Origin: Astrocystis sublimbata | Taxonomy: Eukaryota > Ascomycota > Sordariomycetes > Xylariales > Xylariaceae | DNA length: 64,000 bases | Assembly (NCBI GenBank): GCA_022453515.1 | Contig: JAJNNY010000002.1 | Location: forward strand, 310,001-374,000 | Direction of reading: 5' to 3' | In this document: piece after piece, positions 48,985 through 60,594 of the stretch | Numbering within the stretch: position 1 is the first letter of the stretch | How the letters are laid out: each line of letters opens with the position of its first letter | The notes under the pieces: generated by a model | What the model saw: the letters and a program-made list of their open reading frames with translations, nothing else | What the model was told of the DNA's origin: nothing | Databases searched by the model: none | Program-made: the position numbers and the translations under genes

Positions 48985-51777
48985 GCCGTGCAAGATACGT
49001 CGCTACGAAAGCGGGAAGTATGACGGTGTTGGCACAGCAAATCCCAGGGGCCAGGGCACACTCTCTTGTCATTCAACCATCCAACGCGGCTATGGTGAGA
49101 GGAGACACAAGTACGAGTAGACCAGACACAGATTATGGAGAGGCGAGGAGGGTAGGCTTGACGAGGTGTTCAGAAAGGCAGACAGACACGGACTAGGGAA
49201 ACTAAGCAGGCAGGCGAGGCGTATTCCCTTGGCGGCGTCGATGTGACCTGGGCGGTTCGCGCACCACGGTCCTGCCTCGTCCTGCCTCGCTTGCTACGAT
49301 GCACGATGAGCCGGAGCTCGACTGACTGGCGAGCTGGCGACTGGGCCCTGCTACCATCGCCAATGGTTGTGGTCGCCCGCAACCATCTGTACTATTAGTC
49401 CATGGCCTAGTCGCCTACTAGGTAGTGTACCTACATACACTAAGTATGTAGGTTGGTAGGTTGTGCAAGGCTTTGCCCACACAGGCAAGACAGGAGACAG
49501 GGTTACGACAAGGGGTCGTGTTAGGCATTCTTCTTCCTGCTCAGCCCCGGCTCAGAAAAAAGCCGAGTTCCCACCTGGGACGGCACCATACTAAACAGAC
49601 GAGCGAGCCAGACACCAGACTCCGGAGTGCCAGAGTCCTTGACCGCCGTCGCGAATGACGGAGGCTCATGTATCGATCGAGGTAGATATTGTGGTATACC
49701 TCGGTAATAGCCGTCCAGGTTGTATCCACCATAGATCAACCATCTCGAGATTTCACGTCTGCAGTAAGGTCCACTACCTCAAGAGCAGGCGCTTCAAGGT
49801 TCTGGGACAATTGAAGTGATCCGCAATGCTCTCGGGAGCAACTCGCAGGACTCCTAGCAGCATCGCTATCGGGCAGTGTACATTGAGGAGAGCACTAGTG
49901 TACTTAGATGAAAAGAAACGATAGGATGGATCAGGAACTGCGCACCTCTCTTGTGTCTCTAGACGAATCTTGTCCTGCATGCATAGCTTATTGTTGGCTT
50001 GGGATGGCTTGGGGGGTGAGAGCTGCATGTGGTCAGCGGGTACGGACGCGGGAGATAGGATACTTTGCTTGATTGTGTGTGTCCAGTGGTAGACTGGCTC
50101 GACTGGCAGTTATGAGCCAATAGCAGTTGGATAAGAGGCGACGAATTTAGTGTGGCCTCGATGGCCTCGCACGGGCTCGCCCCGCCCCTCCCCCCGCCTT
50201 TACTTACCTACTTAGGTACCTACCTGAATCCCTATGGGCGACATCGAAATACAGGCAATGTCTCAGATACGTGCCTTGTTCCTTGCGTGTTTACCACCCG
50301 CCGATTGCGAAGGGGTGCAGTAAATGCATATGCGCCTATGTGTGTTCGCAGATATAGTGGTGAGTGCAGGTAATGCCAACAGCTAGAAATGGTACAATAT
50401 CAAATCAAGCCCGACTCTGCGCATCGTTCGCTCAAATACCTACATACACATCTACTTGATTTCTTGTGTTCACGTTATGATATAATTACAAGTTGTAACT
50501 CTTCCCTCTAACAACTACCTACATGTAGGTAGGCAGGTTCTGGTGTGGCTCCTCAACTAGGTACCTACCTAGGTACGCACGAGAATGGACCATCAATAGC
50601 ATAACATCTTGGTCCATTGAAACATCATAGCGACAAGGTGTGCCATGACTGATTCTATACTTATTTTACTTATGGGCAGATTATGATCACCCTGGCACAC
50701 CCGTCACTTATATAAATAGTTGTACATACTAAGCAACCAGAGGTAGTCTAAGTCTACATATATATACTACATACAGTAGTATGATAACACTACCTCGGCT
50801 CCCTAGCAAACGTTTCTATATAAGTAAGGTAGGTACTTATGTAAGTTTCTAAGTTTGGGGTGATATTTTGGGTTCAGCGTGTCTATCCGCTGTCGGTCCG
50901 CTCCCTATTGGGATAGGATACTGTATGTACCTACCCTTATTGGCTTAACATCGGCAAGCTAATTAGTAACTACATATAGCCCTTGTCGCTTTGGAACTCC
51001 CCGGTTGGCTGCATTGTTGTCTAAGGTATCCTGTCATGCCTGTTTCCTCTGGCTGTTGAGCCTGCCCTCCAGGTTTAGATACCTAGCCCTGAGGGTTTCC
51101 GGCTTCATGCGCGATAGCAGTCGTGGGGGCCGGCCTCACACCCCTACAATCTCCACTACAGCTACAACATCAGTGAGATACTGTACTTAGACTACCGGGC
51201 CGTGCCTATTGAGCCTGTTTGTGTTGAGTGTTGTGCTTTTTATAACTACAAGATTGGTAGCTATACGTTTGTACAGTATAGTAGCCATGCAATTGAGTGA
51301 ATAATTCTCGTAGGCGAAGTTGGTTTTGTCCAGCGCTACTAACTTTAATCCCGCGCGGGGCTCATGCCAGGACGAGGTGCCTACCTAGGCATCTGCATAC
51401 CTACCTAGATAGGTCTATTTAGGTAAATCTGGGATTATGTAGGCAGATACCTAGGCAGGTACCTACCTAGGTAACCAACCAGTCAGTCACCTTTGACTTC
51501 TGCCATCTCACAGCTCACCAAGATCCCCAACCCCGTATCTCTTCTGATCGAACCTTTTTCGAATTCCTTTTAAAACATGTTTCAGGTTGGTGGCACCTCG
51601 TTTTACGTCATTAGTTGTTTCTCGTGCTGGCAGGAAATGTGACGTTTGTAGCTGGGGGGCTTCGACGCTGCTCCGCCCCGTCCGGAGCTGTGGCACAGCC
51701 ATCCAATACAGACACAGACACATCCACTACCTACCTACTTGCATCGTACCGACCCTCAACAATACCGTATCTTGGAT

Positions 51778-52333
51778 ATGAGGCAGCTGATTGATGAAAT
51801 GCCAGCCGCATCCCGAAGACCGCCTACATCTACGGCTGCACCGTGCTCGGTCGGTAGCCTTAACAGCTCAGGAGTAAGCGTCTATCGGGCCTTCTTGTAC
51901 TTTGTTGTTTCCCAGACCAGAACATCGGCCGCTCCTCCTCCCATGATGAATCTCATGCCTAAGGTCCAGGGACCAAGTATGCTTATGATTTTACTGTAGG
52001 CTCGTGGAAATCCGCGCGGCGCAGAGGACCTTTGAGGGCGCGTACACAAGGACCGCTCTCTCGCAATTCAGTTTTGCCCTGATCATTCTCAAGATATTCA
52101 CCTCTGAGTTCTACGCTATCGGCGCCCTCTTCGCCGTATATGGGGCGACGGTCATGGGCTGTGCTATCTACCGACGCTACGAGGGCAACCGACAGTTCTT
52201 CAGCACGACAGACAACGAGGGGAAGGTCATGACTAAGTTTCGTACTTGCAACAATAGTGTCTTGCTCCTCACCGTACTGAGCCTCGGTGCCTATATCAGC
52301 TTGCTCATATTGACCTGGAACCTCGAAATATAA
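51778..52333 (+). CDS. Small DUF202-like membrane protein
   Basis: Exon 2 (52000-52333) is secure: VEIRAAQRTFEGAYTRTAL followed by three hydrophobic helices (FALIILKIFTSEFYAIGALFA; AVYGATVMGCAIY; LLLTVLSLGAYISLLIL) separated by a polar loop. This resembles fungal DUF202 proteins, small multi-helix membrane proteins related to the membrane part of VTC subunits; function is not assigned. Exon 1 is less certain. A model from ATG 51778 to a GTACTT donor at 51897 (intron 51897-51999) joins in phase and gives 150 aa, with a Ser/Pro-rich N-terminus. A donor GTAAGC at 51873 is stronger but would put exon 2 out of frame. Confidence 0.6.
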
Positions 52334-53681
52334 AATCTTATCCCGCGCAAGACACTCGTTGATGTTGGTGACGAGGAAAGATCAAGCATACAGTGTTCTG
52401 TACCACCGTGAAAGTGTATGCCTATTAGCAGCATAGCTGTTAGGTCTGGATGATTGGTAGATGGAGAATGAGGAAAAACATTAGGAAAACTGCAAATGAT
52501 GCGGTTAAATCACCAGTTTTATATTGTTTACGTATTATCGTCGAGTTTTGGAAAGAACCTACCCGTCCGAGTAATTCTCTACGGATGGGAACTACAAGGA
52601 AATCCCTCCAGGTAATAATCAACATAATCGACGCATTCAATCACCATTCTGCTGTACTACACATCCAGCATGTCGCGTATATGTCACTGGGAAACAGTAT
52701 AAGCGGGACGGGAAAGAAATCTACATGCAGCACTGATGGAAGAAAACACGGGAGCTTCGGTAATATAGACAGTTTTAGGCATACCATGTCCACGTTCATC
52801 TTGTTTTTAAACGCCTTTGACTATACAAATAACCGGAAATTTTGCAATTGGAATCTTGGTCGCCCAGAAGTTTCTCCAGCACACGCAGGAAGTAGGAATG
52901 GGTGCCAATGACCAACGACAAGCTGAGGAAATGTACAAGAACATATGTGAAAGAAATTCGGAACAAGATGGAAAATCAAGGGATACTGTTCGAGAGTACG
53001 ATAAAGCTGCATTGTTGGATACTAACTCCAGATCTTCCGAGCCCGGCTCTTCAAAAATAAAATAAAACCGATTTCAGTGACAGTGCTCTATAGGTGTAAT
53101 TGATAAAGGATTGGGTGTGGGACAGGGGCAGGGACAATCTATGCAACCATCGCTGGTCAATGACAGCCCGTAGTGTAAAGAACCAGGTATGGATCATGCG
53201 GAACGGCACGAAGGGGGTGCGGCTCGGCACGGCAGAGGAGGCGGCACACTCGCGGAATAAGTCGAGGGTGATCGATTCTAGAGCAAATAGTTTCAATGAC
53301 GACTGAGCCACCTCTTTCTGCTGTGGGCCGAAAGCAAAGACCAGAGTTCGACGTTGTTGCAGCGCGCATTTTGTATATATGTCGATTTCGCGCCCCTTCA
53401 TCGTAGAACTACAGGAAATGCTACCAATTGGCCCCCACGTCCGACCTTTCCTACTCTTAAACGGCTCGCTATCGAACAGAATCTCTGCGGTCGTGATGTC
53501 TTTTTCCCTTTCGGCGTCTCTCAATACTCTTCGTTGGTCTCTAATGTTGCTCTACATTCGCACCCTTCTCGTGGAAGAGCCTTCTCATGGGAGAGAAACG
53601 GTAGGACGAACGAATATTGTCGAAATGCCGTGCGCCTCTACCGTACAGCACACGGCAATGGCCTTCCACTTATAGGTGGAC
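52334..53681. other. Intergenic region, DUF202-like gene / Zn2Cys6 gene
   Basis: About 1.35 kb between convergent 3' ends. Medium-length open frames exist on the plus strand (52450-52911, 52817-53065) and the minus strand (53051-53524). None has a recognisable domain or convincing splice partners. The plus-strand frame at 52817 has one hydrophobic segment and a charged tail and could be a relic. Confidence 0.35.
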
Positions 53682-54995
53682 TTAGCTCCCATGGTACATG
53701 CCGTCGATATGAGAGGGGGTCTGGGGTTGTTGGCTGCCCCCTTCTACATACCACGTCTGATAGGGCTGTTGCCACGTCGTGTAGGGGGCTGAAGGGGCAT
53801 TCTCCATGGTTGTTGGCTGGTACGTGTTCGATGCCATTGAAGACTTCTTGTCGAACCCTCTACTTGGAACTGCTGAGTATTGCACGGGATGCTCCCCACT
53901 GAATGACATGGACCTTGTGGGCTGTGGATATGAAGACCATGTATCTTGGGATCGAGATGGGCCCTCCGACCCAGCTGTGGCTTCTAGAGGGGTTGTTGTC
54001 CATGTTGTCGAGGCCTGTGACAAAGACGCCACCGAGTAGGGCGCGTAGCCAGGGGCTATGGGCGATTCAGGGGGATAGCTTCTCCATGATGGGTTCATCT
54101 CACTATGTTTCGCCGTGGGACTCGTAGCTGTCGATGCCCAGCTCTCCACCCCCTGGCCATAACTGAATGACTTAGCGACCTGGGAACCTGCACCAACTGA
54201 GGAATATTCAGCATCGAGTCAAAACTGTTAGAAAGATTGGATTGACCTACCCTTAGTGTCATCGACAAAAGGATCTGATCTCGTACTCGGTGGCCCCATA
54301 TCGTGGCTCACTACCATTGTTCTCCCTTGGTAAGATTGATGCGCTTGCACGTCGTTCGGATAGCCCGGCGCAATGGCCGCTGAGGCTAGCATCGTCTTCG
54401 GGATTGGTCTCGATCCAGCTCTGACCACGGAGGGCGGCGGTTGCTGATCTACCGCATAGAATTGGCAGTCCTTTTTCAATCTTATGCACTGGCTACAGCG
54501 TCCATCATCCTTCACCGGCTGGCATCTGATTTTCCGCTTTCGGCAGTTTCCTACCAAGTAACTTACTTAGCCATCATCATTTCGCATCGAGTAACTTGAA
54601 TGGGACCTACCGCACGCCATGTTTGTTCTTGCGTACCCAAGCCTATTCCTCTTCTTGTCCGCTGAGAGACTCAGAGCATCTGCGTCGGGATCGTGCATCC
54701 CCTGTAGCCTCACGTTAGGGGTCGAGTGGGATCTTTTGAGTTTCATGGCTTTTGAAAGAGATCCTCGTCGTTTGGTAAGAGGACTGTGGGCAGTCTGGGG
54801 TGGATACACTGATATTGGAAGAATAGGAGCTGGATGCTGGGCTGGAAGACATGAAATTGAAGGGGTTGGTGGCTGCTTAGGAGGTCTTACCTCCATTGTT
54901 GCGTTCGTCGATGGTAAATAACTGGATGTGTAGTTCGAGTGTGAGATGTCCATCACTGCGTTACTGTGCGGCGATGGGTTGTAGGGGAAAGACAT
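53682..54995 (-). CDS. Zn2Cys6 binuclear-cluster DNA-binding protein
   Basis: Predicted 399-aa protein from exons 54995-54611, 54550-54251 and 54196-53682. The first intron falls inside the zinc cluster; splicing gives ACGNCRKRKIRC followed by a spaced C-x2-C pair and the final Cys (GRCSQCIRLKKDCQFY), the six cysteines of a Gal4-type domain, at about residues 127-158. The following DQQPPPS is typical of one group of fungal members. The N-terminus is Pro/Ser-rich with a basic KRRGSLSKAMKLKR patch; the C-terminal 240 residues are rich in Ser, Pro, Tyr, Thr and Gln. No fungal-specific middle homology region is present. Probably a nuclear regulator; target genes unknown. Confidence 0.88.
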
Positions 54996-57900
54996 TGCAG
55001 CCTAAGTGCAGTGATTGTGCGATGGTATAGATGGAAATGAAGATTTGGGTAATGTGGCTCGACTTCTATTGTCCAAGTCAGAGTGACACAGGATCCGTTC
55101 CCGAATATATAGAGATTCCCTCAAGCTAGACCAGCAGCTCGGTTGGTGAAAGTACTCCTATCTATGTTCTTTCGATTATTGACACCTTGGTTGATGGCAA
55201 GATTCTCCGTGAGGCTGCCGATCCTCCACAACGAAACCCGTGGCTCTAGCAGATGAGGTCGTAAGACTGTTATAATGCCCTGGACAAGGTAGTGGAATCG
55301 AGTGGGGGGATTCGAGGCGGGCCAATAGACTCCTCGATGATGCTGAGTGTTACCGTTACCGAAAATCTGTCTTGGTTCTCTTTCGAACACGACAGCAGCT
55401 GGGATTCTTGCCCGGACGCGATTGAACTGGCGATTCTCCGACACTAATAGCTTCATAATTTTAGTGTAATGCCAACACTTTGAACCATGGGTGATTGTAC
55501 GGGTCAAAGAATCTTCCCAAAGCGTTAGAAATATGAAGCTTTGACTCAGTGTTCTGACCTATAGGAATGCCAGTTCTGAAACTCAGGGTGAGTGGTCCAA
55601 GTTCAGAGGCTTCAAACCTTACTGAATTTGATCACATTCGAAGAAGGGAGCAATTTGGTTGAAATCTGATGTGCGGCCCTACTCACTTGTTACCGGCAGA
55701 AGCATCACCAGTGGGACCGCCGTTTGTAGCACCCTTGATACCCTGATACTCGGTGCCTATAGTATATCGGTGCCACTATTAACGACATGTGAGCCTCAGG
55801 GAGCTGGATGGGACCGAGTAGTTTGGCGCAATGTGTTACCCTCGACCGGTAACCAGAAGATCGACTGCCAAGCTTGCCGCTCTTCCTTCCCACTTGGCCA
55901 CCTTCTAGAACAGCGGCTTCAACTACCAGGGGGGGATGAGGACTAAGGAACGCATGAAGAGTGTTAATGGTTATTCATTGCATGGTCATTGTAACAACCA
56001 GGGAGATAGCACTATATATCACCACTTACACATCGCGATTGGGAAGCAGGATCTCGAGTCAGAAATGAAGGCAGGTGTCTCTCTGGTGATCTAGACGTAT
56101 CATTTAAATTTCATATCTCGAAGTAATTAATCTCGACAGATAAAGTAATTTGCAACCTATTGATAAAGACAAGAAATTATGGCAGTGAATAAGGATCGCT
56201 AGGAGGTCGCGCGGCGAGCCTCAACTATACCCAGCTGGAAGTCATTGTCTCTTTGGCTATGGCATTCTGGCAAAAGAACTATCCGATATGAAACCATGAG
56301 CCCGAGATCATTTTGCCTCAATATCAAAACTTGAGACGAGCATGGTCCTCTAGGCTCTGATGTACGGGGCTCGCATCGATGTTCTGCCTCGACAACAGGC
56401 CCTTGTTCATGTCAGTCATGCCAACTCCATGCAGGAGAAGTATTATGACAGGTTACGTGCGTGCAGCGTGACTGCCATACTGGACGATCTCGACTCTCGT
56501 TCCACATTGGGTCCATCCACGGTGATTGGTACACCTATGGGCTATGGATACGTCACATAGCCAGGAGGAGTAGAGGATGCAATTCTGTTGGACTTAAGGC
56601 CCAGGCATTAAAGCTCCCAAGTTATGCTGGTGTGGCTGGCCGGAAGCTAGCGCTTCCTACGCTGCCTGACCCAAACTCTAGAGCTCGAGATGCGCCCGGG
56701 ATCTTGCATAAAAGTGCGTTGACTTAGACGACAAGTGCTCATGGGTATAGTCATTCCAATGGAACCGTCAGACCGGCCATTCGGATCTTAACGAAGTACA
56801 GATGCAGCGATCAGGGGTAACAGGTAGGCTAGAGGACGGCCACTTTCCCAGCTCTCGCTACACAGGTCACTCATATGGGTTTATCGTCTTTTTCCAGATG
56901 TCCGGCATTCAACATATATACTGACCCGTGACTGGTAGTGTCTGCTTCTGCGGGCGAGCATGATTTGATCGATGGGAATCCAAATCCTTGCAGCTAGCCT
57001 GTCGATCCCGATGCCAAGCGACTGCCAGGAAATGGCATGGGCCAAAGAGCCATAAACCCTTGCTGGCACAACAACCAATGTGGTGGCTTCGTGTACAGTC
57101 GTTGGGGTTTGTGCCAGTGCAGTGCTGCACAACAAATTGATAAACCCGGGACTGACAAGATTTTGTCAAGGAAAGGATAAGTATGCTAGCAGAGTCACCA
57201 GCCCGAACAGGCTGAACCGGCTAGTGGAAAGAGTCTTGACCGGCTTCGTTCTTCTTCTCTTTTCAAACTCCCTTATTTTGATACCCAGCTCGGCCCGCAT
57301 TCCTTCAACGCGAAAACCTATTAAGCGAGAAACCCACCTTAGCTGAATGGAAAGAAAACTGCTTGGCGGTTCGAGGTCTCGGTTTCCCAAGATCTTTACG
57401 AGTAGGTGAGACCATGGGCAAGATGTCCACCAACTTTGTCGCATCTGGTTTTGAGTTATGTGAATTTCTCCCCAGAAGAACTCGGCGAGAGCCCAGATGG
57501 TGCATTAGTCCCTACCTAGGTATCCCCTCCAGTTAATCGTATCGTAATTCGCAGTTTGGAATGGAGAGTCTCGACAATGAAGCAAGTAATTAGGCGCAGC
57601 TGCGTGGGCGATGACCCATGAAGGTATCGATCGCACAGTGGGATCCGCCATGTCGGTATCTCAACTTTGACGTGCATTGTGCAATGCCAACCCGATTGCC
57701 CGCATTCTCATTGACGTGGCATCACCATCAACCACGCAGTGCGCCAGACTTGGATGTACCAACCAAGCGTGACCATGGTTACTAGATGCTGGGATGGTTT
57801 GCAGCGCTTGCTGTTGGCGCGATGTTACATGGTGCCGCGGCGTCGCGTCCTCGGGGTGAGATAGGATGAACTACCGTAGATCTGTTCAATGCGATGCAAG

Positions 57901-58268
57901 ACCACCAAAGTCTGTGCGCTCTATCATGTCTGCTTTGGGCCTCAGAGACCCCAGCGCTGATCAAGAATGACGTTACGTACGCCTTACGGGCAGGTCCAAC
58001 TACTTAGCCGAGCTTGCTACCGTAGATTCTGCGTCGGTGCCATTATCGTCAGCCAGTGGACATCTCCACCAGCACGCAACAGGCTTCGGGCTTCAAAAGT
58101 AGGGTGATGTCAACAACTAGGGCTTCGCTTGTCTAGCAACTGTGAATGCATTCTTTGACGATCAAACCCTGAAGCTTGAAGTTGTCGCAGAGTGAACGCA
58201 AGTGTCCGTATGCGGCGTGTTCATCGCACCGCCTTAACCCTTTCCACCACAATGGTGATTGAAAACGG

Positions 58269-58478
58269 ATGTCTTACGACGACGAACTGGAGACCCTCTT
58301 CCTATTGCACCAGCTCGAGCGTATATCGTATACGGCACTATTACCACCGCCAATCGTACAAGATCGACTCAGCTGCATTTCGCCTGATTGCACGCATTCG
58401 CTGCTTACACGTGACAATAGCCTTCTTTTTCATCCGACGGACTGCGACCTGACGAAAACGAATTGCAGTTGCCAATAG
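58269..58478 (+). other. Unassigned 69-codon open frame in the desert
   Basis: Starts MSYDDELETLFLLHQLERI and carries six Cys in its second half, ending CSCQ. Early codons (GAC, CTG, GAG, CTC, TTC) resemble those of the expressed genes in this window. No homologue is recognised, and no splice partners or promoter are clear. It may be a small gene, an exon of a decayed gene or chance. Confidence 0.2.
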
Positions 58479-60440
58479 ATGTCGCTTGTGTTTTACTTGA
58501 TTATCTTCGAAGCTGCAGTGTAGCGTGAAAATAATGATCTTGAAGATGTGTACCTAGTATGTGACAATTGAGGATTCTACTCTAGTCACAGATAGGTTGA
58601 GCCGTCAGGGGTCAAAAGGACCTGAATAGTCTTCGCTAGAATGTGGTAGAGAGCAGGTAGGCATTCGTGGACATACAAGGGAGATTCTAGTATCTCCCGT
58701 TCGATTTCACTTCTCGGTTCTTTTTCCTCACAATTTCGATCATGAGTCTCGGTAACAGCCGAAGATATATCCACTATTTGTCACAATCCTCGAACGCCAG
58801 GTGTACTATAGGCAGGGCAGGGCCAATCCTTTGAATTCATCCCATGCCAACCCCGCCTATGCACCATGCTTGCCTCATGCTGACCTAGTATCATCATCAG
58901 AGAGCCTAATCCTGTGCTCCCAGCTCCTGCCAAAGATTGCATAATGTTAATAGGTCACCGAGTATACAGATTGTATTTTAGAGTATAGAGCATACAAGTA
59001 ATGGGTAGTCGTGCTCTGAAGTTGGTGCCTTTGTTCGGCGTACATACGAATAGTTGATGTTTGATCACCCTTTTAGCCAGATTGTTGCAAGAGGCAGCAG
59101 ATTTTGACGAGTTTACATACATATATTATGTATATGGTTCACGCTGTGACAAGGAGCCAACCGGTCGGTGGCCCGGGCTTGGCCATATTTAATCAATGCG
59201 CGGCGTTTGGTAATTCCTTTTCGGCCCAGGCATCCACCCCTGTTCGGCTGCCCGATCCGAAATTCGAAACTCGACCATTCTTCAGCCCACACAGACATCA
59301 TCAGAGATCCAATCGTACATACTCCGAGCGCCAAGTTTTCTGTATGGTGTATCACTCATAGCACGGAACCATCCGGTCTGTTCTGCGACATCCTGTATGC
59401 CTCGCGAATTCGATCGTTGGGAAATCTGGGTGTGTCTTTCCCATAATTGCAACAAGTCACATTGAGACGAGTGGAATTATTAAGTAGGTAATGAGGAAGT
59501 CATATATTTAATTACCCATGCGACAGGTACTCATTCAAAATGTACACAAACCCTAGTCACCATCCTCAATTGTAGCCTCTGACTTGCTTTATTCCAGCAT
59601 CAAAATGCTGGCTACTGATGCAATTCCCCAATCCCTAGTAATGTGAAAGACATTAACGCGGAGATATATTCTAAGAAGAAAACCTTTTCATGTCAGGTCT
59701 ACCTAACATGACTCTATGAAACGGAAGGCACATCACAGATTCGTACGTACGTAAGTGGCTGCAAACGGTCGTCTCCTCCGAGTTGACAACGTTTTAGCTT
59801 TTGATAGTGTAGTGGCATAGTGTTGTATATCTCTTCCGTGGCAAGACACACAACAATTACACCCGATAACTTGTACCTTGACTTATGTGGGTAGGGCGAC
59901 GCAGTCTTTGAACCTTTTCCCAGGCGATACATGACAAGAGCGTATGGACGGCCATGGAATTATGGTTAAATATGGCACCACTCTCGCATGTAGAGATTTA
60001 GTGCCTGAATGTATGAAAAGTCATCTAATCGTTTTGTATGATGCTGTAGAATTAGGGGCCGTCCCGAAGAAAACGTAAAGCTAAGCATGCAAAATAAGAA
60101 ATAGTATCGGCTTTTAGCTTACGTGACACGGTACAGCTCGTCGATTGATGGTATAGACATCCCTTCCCGACATGTTTGCTAGTACGAATATACAACGTTA
60201 CCAGATAATATGTGCTACTAATCTTGAAATCAATGCCTGGCTTTCAGATTACCAGGGGCGCGGGTCGTCAGGCCGTGATACAACACTCGTTTAAGATACA
60301 AGTGCAATCAAGTCGAGTAAATACTCACACGAGCCTGGCATCTGTAGATAGTGAGGATGCGTGTCAGGTGCCAAGGTAGCATGAGCCTAATCATGATCCA
60401 GCGGCTCCCTTGTAGAGGGCTGTTTGGGCTATGAGCTCTG

Positions 60441-60594
60441 TGTATATAAGGACTGGGCGGCTCCCACTATGTGGGAGAGCCCAGGAATCAATAGAATTGG
60501 CACCTTACCCTTACTATTCTACTTGGCTACGTGGCTACTGCTATATTCCTTCACTCTGGTGCAAAAGCACTTGACAATGCGCCCCTTTTGCTGA
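60441..60594 (+). other. TATA element, hairpin and 41-codon hydrophobic frame
   Basis: TGTATATAAG at 60441-60450 is the best TATA-like sequence in the desert. It is followed by a near-perfect hairpin (GGCTCCCAC / GTGGGAGAGCC, about 60459-60481), whose loop side contains an ATG at 60469. That ATG opens a 41-codon frame with a central hydrophobic stretch (LPLLFYLATWLLLYSFTLV). Whether it is expressed is unknown. Confidence 0.2.

Larger units (their letters stand above)
48458..51777. promoter_or_regulatory. Intergenic region, C2H2 gene promoter / DUF202-like gene
   Basis: About 3.3 kb with no supported gene. It includes two tandem repeats near the C2H2 start and the densest collection of TAGG/CCTA palindromes in the window: around 49405-49465, 50205-50225, 50512-50577, 50828 and 51379-51472. 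The part from 50400 to 51300 is AT-rich. Confidence 0.45.

Noticed and set aside
52450..53065. Two overlapping plus-strand frames (153 and 82 codons)
   Set aside because: Composition is not gene-like, no recognisable family, and no splice pair joins them convincingly.
53051..53524. 157-codon minus-strand frame downstream of the Zn2Cys6 gene
   Set aside because: No recognisable domain; lies where the 3' UTR of the Zn2Cys6 gene is expected.
56881..57169. Overlapping minus-strand frames, one Cys-rich
   Set aside because: No signal peptide, no conserved cysteine framework and no family resemblance.
57782..57964. Minus-strand frame with RLWWSCIALNRS, resembling part of the fungal transcription-factor middle homology region
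   Set aside because: Only one short match; no adjacent conserved blocks or zinc cluster were found on the same strand, so it is not enough to call a pseudogene.
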